Below, piece after piece: positions 10,301 through 20,269 of a DNA stretch of 64,000 bases; positions within the stretch are counted from its first letter, which is position 1; every line of letters starts with the position of its first letter. Below the pieces are notes generated by a model, which had not been told where the DNA came from, did not search any database, and worked only from the letters and a program-made list of their open reading frames with translations. Origin of the DNA: Laccaria trichodermophora (Eukaryota; Basidiomycota; Agaricomycetes; Agaricales; Hydnangiaceae); assembly GCA_018417955.1 (NCBI GenBank), contig JACTVC010000012.1, positions 124,001-188,000 on the forward strand, read 5' to 3'. A program made the position numbers and the translations under genes.

Positions 10301-13296
10301 GCGCATGAATCTAACCTGAGGTCGGTACGTGAATTCTCCAAGTGACCGACCCATCCCTTCACGGAAAGGACCGACACTCCCACTGAAGACTCCCCTGCTG
10401 GGTAAAACCGCTTCTTGGTCATACGGATCGGTTTTACCTCTTTCGGAGGGGGAGGAAGAGGAATCGAAGGCTCGTCAAGACCTGATTTCTTATCGGTGTG
10501 TTCGTCCTGTACAACTTCGGAAGTGTAAACATTCCTGTCCCATAGTTCTGGCTCCTCAAGACTTGTGTCGTCATCGAATTCATCCAGCAACACATTACCC
10601 GGTGCTTTCGGTTTAGCACGATATTCCGCCCAAAATTCATCTTCGACTTCTTCTACGCTTACTTCACGGCTCTCCCTGGTCTTATGCCCACTTTCCGCCC
10701 CTTCAACGCTGAACGCGGTGATGACGTTTGAGTGAACTGCCGACTCAAAATCCGACTTTACACGGTCAAAATCAATTTGAGAACTCGCTAGGCGTTGAGA
10801 CAGAAGAATACCGTAAGCACTTTGATATAGCTTATCACTTTCTTCTGTCTGAGGATCCTTCTCGACGGATTTTGCAGTTCTTTTAGATGAGAAAACCTGT
10901 TCTTTATAAACGTCCCAGTCAGGACATTCTTTGTCCCAGTGGTTCTTACTTCCGCAAGCTTGGCACGCTGAGGGGGGAAGTTTACCCATTTTTGTGGTAA
11001 CATGATCATTTCGAGAAAACAGATAGCCTCCAGGCGGTGGCGCGCGCGGTCGCTTCTGCATGACATGATAAACTTCCCTCAACATATCATCATGTGTCTC
11101 AACATGTTGCTCCTCTGTATCACAAGTATCCTCATTGTGCAACTCTTCGTTGGTTACTTCTTTGTCGTCTTCGGCTATCGTCATTAACACTCGTCGATCC
11201 ACCGGTAGTCTGGATTGATTCATCCTGGACTCTGACGATCTTGGGGGCTCCCATCCTAACTTTCGTAAATTCGGAAGTAAATTCTCGACGGTGATAGTCG
11301 TCGCTGACGTGACCTTCCTCCTCCAGGCATCCAGTAGGGCATCCTCATGGTCGACGACTTTAGTATACAAAGACTTAGTTGATTTGATGCTACTCAGTAC
11401 TAGTATGGTCTTCCACGATATCGGAGCTTTCCTCATTATTAGACTTATCTCCAGCGTGCTGCCTGGCGTGGCCGAAGTAAGCATACGCGTATACATAATG
11501 CGCCTGATAATAAAAGTCTTGGGAAGCTCCTTCTCGTGCCCCACTTGCCGAAAGTATTGACCTTCGTAAACTCTATTTATCTTGGATTGCCAGGTTTCTC
11601 CCAGATATCCGTCCTTAATACCTCTGAGGTAGTTTATGTAGTGAGAACGCATGTGAGATTGTTCCTCAAAGGTAAGCGTGGAAAACCAATCCTTGATGTC
11701 CGAACCATCTTCCAAGTTCATCCATAACCAGTATCCTAGAGCTTCCGGAAGATCTCCCTCCAACGCAGCTAACTGCTGAATCTTCAGAAAGTATTGCACA
11801 GCCGTGTTAGGATTACCATCCCAGCGAGGAAGAGATTCCTGTTTGATTTCCGTCTTTATGGTTGGCTTGATTTGCCCATAAGGTATTGTCTTTTTACGCT
11901 TCTCTCGTTCTTTGTTACTAACGACACTCTTGGATTCATTGTCGCTAGAGTCGGAACTCGAACCAGAACCATCTCCGTCGCTCGGTTCAGATGGTGACTC
12001 TCGCCCTCTTCGTCCGCGTCTAGAAGAACCAGAGTTCGATGGCCTTCTACCAGAGTGCCTCCTGTTTTTTCGTCCAAGTCGCCCTCTATCGCTCTCATCG
12101 TCATCTTCGTCGTTCCCATCATCATCAGGAGGATCATCGTCTGGAGGTCTCCTTGATGGCTCAGTGACTTGTCGACTGTTGGATGGGATTGAACTTCTCC
12201 CGCGATTAGATGAAGGCATGTGTGGCGGAGGTTGGCGATCAGGCCAATCACACAATCCAAGTGAAGGACGCTTCTGTTTTGTCGAATCCGAAGGAGAATC
12301 GTTGGCCCAAGTCGGTATTTGCGGTGTTGCTATACTGAAGAGAACGTTCTGATTGACTCTCGTTGATTTTGTAGCTGCATTTGTACTGCTCATGGTCAAC
12401 CTGGGTTTCAACCTCCCTCCTTCGAACCATTTGTTCGGTCCTCTGTACGGAGTATCGGCTCCTAACCAGATCTTGTCAGTGATTACTTCGCTTTCGTTTT
12501 CCGCATCGGCTCTAACTTCCTTTTGCTTCCCCTTGGAAGCGTGAGGATTTCTCTTCTGTTCTTTGTATTCACCTTCTGGAATCAACACGCTCTTCAGCGT
12601 ATCCGGTAAAGGCAATATATTCATCCAGGACTTAGACTGATTCAATGCAGATTCTGCTTGAGGGGTCAGCTGATCGTGATGATGAGGAAAGTTTTGATAG
12701 AGATAACGAAGTTTCTGGTCTGCGGTCATCAGGTCCTGTAGCCCATTATGCAGATCAGGCAAAGTAGATATCGGAGATAACAATAGCTCCTCCTCCTCCT
12801 GAGGAGAATGTTGATATTGCAGTGCATATTTTTGTAAGGTACGGTGACCCAACTCCAAGCATTTTTGAATCGTCTTCCACGCTACGTTCAGCTGAGGAAG
12901 ACTCGAAGTCCCTCTCAGTATGGACGAGAGCGTATCTTCTGGGTCTACTGTGAAATACCGAGTACGTTCTTCTAAAAGACCAGAAGCTCTTTCTACGAAC
13001 ACTTGTAGTTCTATCGCGGTCTTGTTGACTGATGCCATGAAGCTCTCTATCAGACGGTATTTCGTTATGCTTCTGTTACTATCCTCAATTCTTTCAACGT
13101 AATCTGGATTTAATTCTGGCATAGTGGCCAACAAGTTCACCCAAGCTTCCGTTGAAATTCCGCCATCTATGGTTTCTCTTGTATACTCCTCCAATATCTT
13201 TATCATCGGCGAGTTTTTCGACGAACTATCTCCTCTCGCTCCGATAGGTAATTCCGGTTCTTCGCCTTCCATTATCGTTTCAAATCCAGCTGACAT
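7306..13296 (-). CDS. Gag-protease-reverse transcriptase-RNase H polyprotein
   Basis: A single frame of 1996 residues from the first ATG (13296, MSAGFETIMEGEEPEL). The frame is open for another 209 codons upstream, into the LTR, with no ATG, so a non-AUG start or longer leader peptide is possible. From the ATG: an acidic Gag region, an Asp/Arg/Ser-rich linker, CX2CX4HX4C knuckle CQACGSKNHWDKEC (about residue 780), protease motif LRLDSCADVTLIS (about 995; Cys in place of the usual Gly), RT with the YIDD box (about 1520), and RNase H with TDASDEALG, TTEREALA and LLVTDHSALQW. It ends RLCVPRSR-TGA and the integrase frame follows without a shift. The stop probably arose from CGA by a CpG transition; programmed readthrough is the alternative. 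Confidence 0.92.
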   Translation of the reverse strand: MSAGFETIMEGEEPELPIGARGDSSSKNSPMIKILEEYTRETIDGGISTEAWVNLLATMPELNPDYVERIEDSNRSITKYRLIESFMASVNKTAIELQVFVERASGLLEERTRYFTVDPEDTLSSILRGTSSLPQLNVAWKTIQKCLELGHRTLQKYALQYQHSPQEEEELLLSPISTLPDLHNGLQDLMTADQKLRYLYQNFPHHHDQLTPQAESALNQSKSWMNILPLPDTLKSVLIPEGEYKEQKRNPHASKGKQKEVRADAENESEVITDKIWLGADTPYRGPNKWFEGGRLKPRLTMSSTNAATKSTRVNQNVLFSIATPQIPTWANDSPSDSTKQKRPSLGLCDWPDRQPPPHMPSSNRGRSSIPSNSRQVTEPSRRPPDDDPPDDDGNDEDDDESDRGRLGRKNRRHSGRRPSNSGSSRRGRRGRESPSEPSDGDGSGSSSDSSDNESKSVVSNKEREKRKKTIPYGQIKPTIKTEIKQESLPRWDGNPNTAVQYFLKIQQLAALEGDLPEALGYWLWMNLEDGSDIKDWFSTLTFEEQSHMRSHYINYLRGIKDGYLGETWQSKINRVYEGQYFRQVGHEKELPKTFIIRRIMYTRMLTSATPGSTLEISLIMRKAPISWKTILVLSSIKSTKSLYTKVVDHEDALLDAWRRKVTSATTITVENLLPNLRKLGWEPPRSSESRMNQSRLPVDRRVLMTIAEDDKEVTNEELHNEDTCDTEEQHVETHDDMLREVYHVMQKRPRAPPPGGYLFSRNDHVTTKMGKLPPSACQACGSKNHWDKECPDWDVYKEQVFSSKRTAKSVEKDPQTEESDKLYQSAYGILLSQRLASSQIDFDRVKSDFESAVHSNVITAFSVEGAESGHKTRESREVSVEEVEDEFWAEYRAKPKAPGNVLLDEFDDDTSLEEPELWDRNVYTSEVVQDEHTDKKSGLDEPSIPLPPPPKEVKPIRMTKKRFYPAGESSVGVSVLSVKGWVGHLENSRTDLRLDSCADVTLISEEYYDSLKAKPSVQQGLRMKLWQLTDKNSSLRGFVRIPIFMLTDDGVTIESEAEAYVVPGMTVPILLGEDFQLTYELGVTRNVEEGPKIHFGRSAYKITARQVERTKDFDRLRQSAHLVGKFIRSKLHRRRKNKKHRQKVKFGVEGRVVRAMDDYKIRPHECKRIQVEGQLGEDKDWLVSKTLLSGADDSYFMVPNTLISASNPWVPVANPSDRPRYIRKGEVIGVLSDPAEYFDHVTNLADWERHCKHAEVIASIIQIQMKTDENYEWKEHPPDDTVRTETNEKSLDSEDVSESFGPKTAEMPDLTQIPSSRMKEFIDVGSLPDHLHDEAWRMLERRTKAFGFDGRLGHLKTKVHIRTQDGQVPISVPMYGSSPEKRRFMDVQIDTWFEQGVIEPSISPWSAPVVIAYRNGKPRFCVDYRKLNAVTTPDEFPIPRQSEILSSLSGAQVLSSLDALSGFTQLELDPEDVEKTAFRTHRGLFQFRRMPFGLRNGPSIFQRVMQGILAPYLWLFCLVYIDDIVVYSKSYEEHIHHLDLVLEAIEKAGITLSPKKCHLFYGSILLLGHKVSRLGLSTHLEKVKAIMELERPKKLSQLQTFLGMVVYFAAFIPYYASICSPLFHMLRKGKKWNWGAEEEHAFESAKRTLQESPVLGHPIEGLPYRLYTDASDEALGCTLQQIQPITVKDLKGTRTYDRLKKQYDAGQPPPKLTTTMSAKISDSPTDDKWGDTFDSSVVHVERVIAYWSRTFKSAETRYSTTEREALAAKEGLVKFQPFIEGEKVLLVTDHSALQWARTYENSNRRLAAWGAVFSAYAPNLEIIHRAGRVHSNVDPLSRLPRAPPSHISPMLSDEPSIKADSTLAEQQERQAESAPARTAFHAWTIEDCLEGRRSVWTSSAEQVEDEGALDELEPSGEYWNATNPTPNLHIAISDSFLEDWVQGYQTDPAFQSILTHLADDSTVGESNKRFMKDEKGLIYFLDPEYQPRLCVPRSR

Positions 13297-13839
13297 AGTC
13301 GGTCTGGGACTGATAACTTCGGTATCCGTTTCAAGAGTAGATTCTCGCGACGTAGGCTTGCTCGACGTGGACGTTACGGGAGGTAAAGCGGTTACGGTGA
13401 CAGTCGAAGTCGTAGGCTTTGACGTTGAAGCGGTGAGACTGAACGAGGATAGAGGAGATGTAGGTTTCGTAGATTTTTGGGTAGGGGTAGGGGTAGGAAT
13501 CAAAGTCTTCTTACGATTCGCGTTTGACGCCTGTAGGCCTAGACGATTCGTAATAGACGTGTTGGTAGATGATGTTGGCGTCGGAACGCTGGTAGGTTTT
13601 GCAGGGGAAACTGATCTTGACGATTCCCTTGATCCGTGTGTGGTACGTGTAGATCGAGAGGATCGTGTAAAGGAATATGATGGTACTGAAGTACTCGACG
13701 CGCGATTCGTAATCGATTGGTCGGTGATGTGACTTGAGGTGTTTGTGAGGGACAAGCTATCCAGTACTTCCTCACCAGGCCTAGTCTTCTTGTTGTTATA
13801 GTCGGCCAGGTTGTCGGAGGTTCCCACAGTGTCCACCTT

Positions 13840-14377
13840 TGTAATAGGTGTTCCGTGAGTTAGCGAAACTGAGTGGGATTCTGATACCAACGACAAGTGA
13901 GCTGGCGGACGTGTAAACACCAATATTACAATGGTGTGCGATCAGCCATAAGGCTTGGTCTAATCTCGCAAATACTAAGCGGAGATCGTTGACGCTACGG
14001 ATATCCGTTGCACGATCTCTGCACTTTCTCAGGAAATCCTCGAGAAAGCAGTAGATGGGAGAGTAAGTAAAAGTCAGTGTATAGCGACCGAACACCTCTG
14101 AGAGAGTATTCAGTGACCTTATACTAAACTCAAACACTTACTATACTTCTAGGAAGAATGCGATACGACGCTATTCAGACGCAGGGTATACGTAGTGGTG
14201 GTTGAAGAATAGAAAAAAGATGAGTTACATCATGTGACTAAAAGTATGTAATACAAGTTGAATCGTGTGCTTGCGTAAGCAAGTGCCAAAACATGTAGTA
14301 ACGAAGATAAAGCGTCATAACGTACGTGCAGAAGTTCATGAAGTGGAAATTATATAGAATGCAGGACACTCGCCACA
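13840..14377 (-). repeat. 5' LTR of the Ty3 element
   Basis: Partner of 2644-3181 at a constant offset of 11,196 bp. It contains the promoter by position. The target duplication ccacc follows at 14378-14382. Confidence 0.95.
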
Positions 14378-14382
14378 CCACC

Positions 14383-14837
14383 TGTTCGCTCAAAGACCCT
14401 ATTCTAACCCTACACTCGTTCCTCGCTTCGGGAACGAACTCCAATCTATTAATTGGCCACCAAACATGTGACCAGGATCGCCACACAGATCTGCCGCACA
14501 GTGATCACCGCACTTTCGTATTCAGAGATGTCCCCCTCCATTCGTGTGCCAAAGATTTCAGATTGACAGTTTGGCGTGCGGGCCAGGCACCCTTGTCTAA
14601 GATTCAGAACTTTCTGGAGCTATATTTGTGAAGCACCCACTGGTTTTCATCTTGTTTGTTGCTTGCCCACTATCTCTCAAAGGGACTTACTTGACAAGGT
14701 CGCATTTTCAAGATATAAGCATATATCTACAACTATTCATTATTGTGATTTCCAATTTCATGATTCTACACCAATTAATGCTCTTCCTGCGAAAGGTGGT
14801 CAGTGCGTCAAGTTTCAAAGACGGATGGACTCAGCCA
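14383..14837. other. Non-coding interval right of the Ty3 insertion
   Basis: This should be the upstream continuation of the DIRS-like element's leader, since it joins 2638 if the Ty3 element is removed. I see no reliable ORF, splice pattern or RNA gene in it. Confidence 0.4.
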
Positions 14838-15031
14838 GACGCGAAGGTAAAGAACTTGAACGTTTTGGTTCTGTTCCATTTGCGTTGGGGTACATTCAAA
14901 TTACTCAACCATGCCTTCAAAGATTGAATATTGAAGGTCTGTGTAATCCCTTGACTACATGCTTGAACGTTGCAGAGTGGCCGGCAGTTCCACCTTAGCA
15001 AATCGCATTTCATAGTTCAATTGATTGATTA

Positions 15032-17107
15032 CATCAGGAAACAGTGAATTTATAAGTAGTTTCTCAGCGAAATCCATTGCACTGGTAGTTTTTGATTCTT
15101 CACCGTAGCAGGCAGTAGCCACAACTTATCTGGGTAGTTGACCTTGCATGTACATTTCCTGAGTAGCTGTCCAGCAAGTGTCAGTAGTTCCAATATTTGT
15201 CTGGCAAGTGTCAGTAGTCCCAATATCCTTTCACTGGAGACTGGTAGCTTCAGTAGAGGAAGTAATGCAAGCCAACAAGCAGCTGTAGTTATAAAGAAGA
15301 GCAAAAAGGAATGAAGTTCAAAAGAAAAAATTGTTATTTTGTGTGGCGAAGAGACTTTCGAAATACATGAAGATCAACTAAATATCGTAGAAGGGAGAAG
15401 TTGTGATGGCAAAGATTTGTGAACGTGTTGGTGTCGAAATGATTGGGGGTGCGTCGGGGGGGTGTGTACCAATGAACATAGGCGAGGGGGTGGTTGTATT
15501 GGCTGAATTCAGTGGCAACTTGAAGATGAACAACGGGGAGCCCAAGCAATAGACATGTCAGTGAGATGAAGGAGTGACGTTTCGACATTTGGAGCTTACA
15601 AAAAGGCACAATGGACAAGCAAAGCAGGGCTTCTATCAACGCCGCAAGGGCGGTGACGTTGTCGCCATGAGACTGAGCTGCCTTCCTTCCATTCCCTTGC
15701 GTCATGCATGTTGTCCTCGATGTTGTTGTCGGTTGAGGGGTCGCATGAAGATGCCATGAGGCCACATATAGATATATGCGCTGGCTCTGGAACCTGGATG
15801 GGCAAACGGGAATTGGAGAGTGGGAGAGCTTCAGCTGAGAGGGGAAGCGGCGAAAGATTTCAAAGAGGATGAGCAGGGAGAGCAAGCGGTCACAGCGATT
15901 GTGTTGGGTGCATCGGAGGAGGAAAATGGAGGAGAGTCAGAGTCGGAGGGGCTGTACGTTGGTCAGCCATGAGACGAGCAAGGCGCTAACCGTGTCGCAA
16001 TGGCGAGGCTATGTTGAATTGAAAAAACTGTAAGTCCGTTGAAACTCCGACACCATGTGACAATGTTGATTTTTGAATTTCCCAACACGAAAATCCTTTC
16101 TTCCTTCCCCCCACCACACTCCACCACATCACCAATGCGCAAGTCTTTCCATTCAAGTCCTCTTCATGTCTGTCAGTGTGTCCCTTCCTTCTTCATCCAC
16201 GTTCTCTGCACTCACGACCCTCTTCTAGTCTGCATGTGCATACATCCTCCTCATCTGTGTTGGCCATACTCACACTCACCCCCCTTCCTTTCCTCGTTTC
16301 CAGTATGTGTGTGTCTCCATCTGTCTTTGTCCACGTTCGCCGTACTTACACCCCATTTGCCTCCTCATCTCCAGGCAGTGCTGACCGACTTACCCTCATG
16401 CATGTGTAGCACGTCTGTGTGTACTTTAATTCTCCCTCATCTGTGTTCGCTGTATTCACCCCCCTTTCTCCTCTCATCTCCAGGCAGTGCGTACTTTCCT
16501 TGTCCCTTATCGGTGTTTGACGTACTACCCCCCTTTCTGGCCTCCTCTCGAGACAGTGCATACTTTCCACATCTCTTGTCAGCGTTTGTCATACTCACCC
16601 TACCCCACCCCCTCCCCCTTTCTCTCCTCATCTCCAGGTAATACTTACTTTCCTTGATTCTTATCGGTGTTCGTCATACTTACACCACCCCTTGCTTTCC
16701 TCGTCTCTAGGTAGTAGAGCTCATGATTAGACTAGTACCTTGAATGTATATACCTTGTCTCTCAATACACAATACCACGATGCTTCCCAATCACTACTGC
16801 CTATTTGGGTTCAAAAAAATGACCAGCTACCCATTGTGTACCATGAACCAGTAACCTTCATAGATCAGAAACAATGCAAACAATGTATGGTTAGACTTGG
16901 CTACAGAGCCCTGGTTCACCTGGTAGCTTCCGTAGACACAGAGCAACACACACAATGTAGAGCTACCTACCAAGTTCAGGAAACTACTGATGCTACTGAG
17001 ATTAGTAGAGTGACTATGGAAACTATGGACTAGGGGACTTGTGTACCCAGGTATTCAGTGTACTGAGGGTATTTGGAGCTACTGACCCAAGTCAGTGCCT
17101 CCTGATG
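15032..17107. mobile_element. Non-autonomous DNA transposon (CATCAGG ends) upstream of Rho copy 1
   Basis: It begins CATCAGGAAACAGTG and ends with the inverted CATCAGG, flanked by TA on both sides (15030-15031 and 17108-17109). Comparison with copy 2 around 20855-20870 shows the uninterrupted site, confirming a 2,076-bp insertion. No transposase is visible; the longest open frame inside (minus strand, about 15334-15885) lacks an ATG start and any familiar motif. TA duplication would fit Tc1/mariner, but the sister element at 17579 is flanked by CA, so the superfamily is left open. Confidence 0.8.
16090..16720. repeat. Degenerate pyrimidine-rich minisatellite inside the transposon
   Basis: About seven irregular units of 70-110 bp. 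Each has a CATCTSCAGGNAGTG-like core, then CTTTCCT, TTGTC or TATCGGTGTT, and a run of C. Spacing between cores is roughly 110, 70, 84 and 75 bp. Confidence 0.6.
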
Positions 17108-17578
17108 TATCTGACATCAATTGAATTCCTCCCGCTACTCAGGTGGGTGACACTGTGCAAATTGGGTCGCCCACACCGCCTTGCACAGCCGTTCCTACGT
17201 TTTAAAAAGAGCGCTCTTGACCAGTCTAGAATTAACACTGCCCTTGATGCCCCGAGCACTGCAACGAAAACTGGTAATCGTCAGAGGTCATGAGACGGGA
17301 AAGGTTCTGTATCTTTTTCCTCAATTGATTTTTATTTTACTGACGGAATTCATGGCGTTCAATAGACAAGCTTGCTCTCCGCCTTTGCACATGGTCGTTT
17401 TCCCGGAGTGAGGTAGTATTCCTCTCCGTCGAGCCAATGTTGAATCATTTTCCACCAGCCACACGTTCCGAGTGTTTTTGAGAGTTTCATAGCGGATCGC
17501 GAAGTGAATGGCTACGATGTTGAGTTAGCACTGTGGGATACTGTGGCTGGAACACCAGATCTTGACCGTATCAGGCCA

Positions 17579-18913
17579 CATCAGGAAAACTCCAACCGTG
17601 TGGCTGGTCTGGCTCCAGACCAGCCAGACGCTTCCAGACCATCAGAATGTGAGTGGCGACATAATACCCTCCCGATGCCACAACGGTTTTTTGTCCCATA
17701 ATTTCATTCTGACTTCATAACAGCATTTGTGGGAGAGTAAAAAGATCTGGTGATAGGTAATCAGACACATCAGACCATTCATAAGTTTTCTTCTATGTCA
17801 ATTTTTACACAGTAGCGGGCAATAGAATAGTTGTTAGAAGAGTACTCGGATTAGACATGTACTAGTATCTACTAATAGGTAACGCTAACATGAAGTGAAT
17901 GGACATGACGGTATCCCTCGTTCAGTTTCGTGGAGGGGAGAGCACTCGTGCATTGTCATTTTGTCCGACATCGTCCATCGTCATGGTTTTCGTGTCGTTG
18001 TCATCGTCCACCACCGTTGTCGTCGTCCACCGTCGTTGTCATCATCCACCATCGTTGTCGTCGTCCACCGTCGTTATCGTTGTCCATCATCGCCACCACA
18101 TCGCGACATTATCATCCGTCCGTCTCCATCGTCATCGTTGTCATCACCAAATGTGGCAGAGGGCGAGGGGCAGTGGTTGGCGGGTGTTCCGGTGGCCGCT
18201 GGGTGGGTTGTGGCTGTTAGACAGGAGAAAGAGGGGGCTGGTGGAACTTACGACGTGATGTGCTCACCTGCACTACTGTTATGTCGTTGCTGTCTGGAGG
18301 CGTTGATGTGCCACGTCGTCTTCTCCATGCGTTGTCGACACGGCAGGCACTCACTTAGTTGGTACCGCTGGTGACGTGGCATTGGCACATTGTTGCTGCC
18401 ATGGTTGCTGTGTTCCGAGGTGGGTGTGGACAGTGGACGACGGGAATGGGCAGCAGTGGCGGCCGTAGGCGATGTGGAGAGGCAGCGACAGGGATCGTCG
18501 TGGAAGATGTGGTGTGCTGTGGCCGTATTGGCATTGTTGCTGAGCCTCCAGCGCGTGATGTGGCAGTTGATGTGTGGGCCTAAATGTCCTTTAGTTCATG
18601 GTGGGCGCTCATGATGCGAGGCGGCGGTCACGAAGGGTGGTGACAGTGCTGGGGATGGTGGTGGTGGTGGGAGGAGAGTGTTTGAATTTGGGTTTGGTTA
18701 CGAGAATCAAGGTGTCGGAGTTTCAACGGACTTGTACGAATTGAATGGTTTGTGTTCTGGTGAAGTTCAGATTCTGAAAGAATTCAAAAATCTGACTACT
18801 TCAAAATTTGTGATGAAAGAATGGGAAGAAAATATTTCTGACAAAAAACTTGCCACACCTGTCAGACGCATCAGACGCACCAGACCTTCCACACGCGAAG
18901 AGTTTTCCTGATG
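17579..18913. mobile_element. Non-autonomous DNA transposon (CATCAGG ends) in exon 3 of Rho copy 1
   Basis: Terminal inverted repeats begin CATCAGGAAAACTC at both ends and match at about 28 of 34 positions. Flanks are CA on both sides; copy 2 shows the empty site at about 21336-21342 (ggccactaaa). Just inside the left end is a perfect 11-bp hairpin (17602-17625, GGCTGGTCTGG and its complement). The interior has a GTCGTTGTCATCGTCCAC-type simple repeat (17960-18140) and no transposase. Confidence 0.85.
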
Positions 18914-19186
18914 CACTGAGTTATTCTGGCACACATGTCGTTCTCCTGTGCTTTTCGGTCGATTCCAAAGAATCATTTGATCGCGTCGAAGGACATGTAT
19001 GTCTTTGATGCAACCCATCAGGCTCCCCTACCTAATAATGTTGTTGTCAGTGGATCAAGGAATTACGACATTTTCTTCCTTACATACCCATTCTTCTCGT
19101 AGCAACGAAAACAGATCTGCATCACGACGCGCAAGTGATCAACAAGTTAAGTCGTTCAGGTCGACACCTCGTCACTACGGAAGAGG

Positions 19187-20269
19187 CAAGGGGGTTCCAG
19201 GATGTTGAAGCCAAAAGTGAGGTTGAATTTTCAAATAAGAGCCTGTCGACCCAGACTAACCCAACCCATGGGAACTAATTACCATATATGGAAGGTAATA
19301 TTGTGTCATAGTGCTGATGCGTCATGCTTGGCATCATAGTACATGCCTTGTCTTTCCACCTCCTCTTCGACCTACATCCTCCCTCAGCTGCAAGATCCGC
19401 ATGTCCAAGACTCAAATCGGTACTCGAGGCTGACGCACGCTAGGTGGTACTTTGATATGTGAGTCTTTCTGCTACCACCTTCAATTCACAATGCTTACTT
19501 CAACTGTTTCGCAGCCATGTTGCTTACACTTTATCACCTCCATCCCCGCCTCGATCTGTGCGACTGTAACAGGTTTATTGCAGTCACATTAGTATGTCCC
19601 GCTATCGCAAGCCTCCTTTTTTGGCTATAATGATTCTGACTGACAGTTGCCTCCACAGGTTCTGAGCCAGCAGGAGTTTGGTCAATTGCACAGGGTCTGT
19701 CTCAGTCTCAACCTCCACGCTCATGTTCTTAGGGTGTGGGATGGCTTCTGGACCACCAATTGTAGAGGATACACCATCTGCAAAGTTGTTCAATCAGGTA
19801 TGTTCATTTGTTTCCTCTAAATTACTGACTTACCTATGTGCTGTTCAGTTTCCTCGTTGACCAGTTCTGGAGCCTCATCAACTTCGCTTTCTCTACCATG
19901 TTCACTCGAGGTTTTGGGAAGGGTGATACATGATTTAAATTTTAAAATGGATCCTGGTGAGTTCTGAGATCTATTTCAATTTCAATTGCGCGAAATCTTA
20001 CCATTGTCAACTAGGACCTCTGATTCATTCACGGCTGCCAAGGTATCCTCCCCATCCTCATTCTCGGAACTGCTCTCCACAACTCATTTGTCATTCTAAG
20101 GCCTTTTCTTCCTTCAGAGCAATGCGCCTGGTTACTCAGTTGTAAAATAAGGCTTTACAGGGCAGATGAATGCCAAATAATTAATGAGGTCGAAAAGTTT
20201 TTTTATGACTGGTTGGCTGGACTAACTAACCAGCCTGGTATATCGGGTTCAAATCCCGAAACCCCCTTG
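19187..20269. mobile_element. Non-autonomous hAT-like transposon in Rho copy 1
   Basis: 1,083 bp with ends CAAGGGGGTT, flanked by a perfect 8-bp duplication ggaagagg (19179-19186 and 20270-20277). The intact paralogue has a single ggaagagg at the same place (21596-21603). An 8-bp duplication with CA(A)GGG ends is the hAT pattern. No transposase is visible. A stretch at about 19660-19930 (two spliceable open segments around a gtatgt...ttcag intron) could be captured host sequence. Confidence 0.9.

Larger units (their letters stand above)
2644..14377 (-). mobile_element. Complete Ty3/gypsy chromovirus with an extra 3' ORF
   Basis: The element is 11,734 bp, transcribed on the minus strand, with 538-bp LTRs (TG...CA ends) and a perfect 5-bp target duplication. 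Order in the transcription direction: 5' LTR (13840-14377), gag-protease-RT-RNase H, in-frame TGA, integrase with C-terminal chromodomain, a third ORF of about 840 codons, polypurine tract, 3' LTR (2644-3181). The LTRs differ at only 3 of 538 positions, so the insertion is recent. All three differences are CpG versus CpA. It landed in the leader of the DIRS-like element. I see no obvious tRNA primer-binding site after the 5' LTR (AAGGTGGACAC...), so priming may be unusual. Confidence 0.95.

Noticed and set aside
15334..15885. 183-codon minus-strand open frame
   Set aside because: No ATG at its start, no domain, and it lies inside a non-autonomous transposon with low-complexity sequence.
20236..20262. 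GGTTCAAATCC box B, possible tRNA gene
   Set aside because: It lies in the terminal inverted repeat of the hAT-like element; no acceptor stem or proper D-arm is present at tRNA distance.
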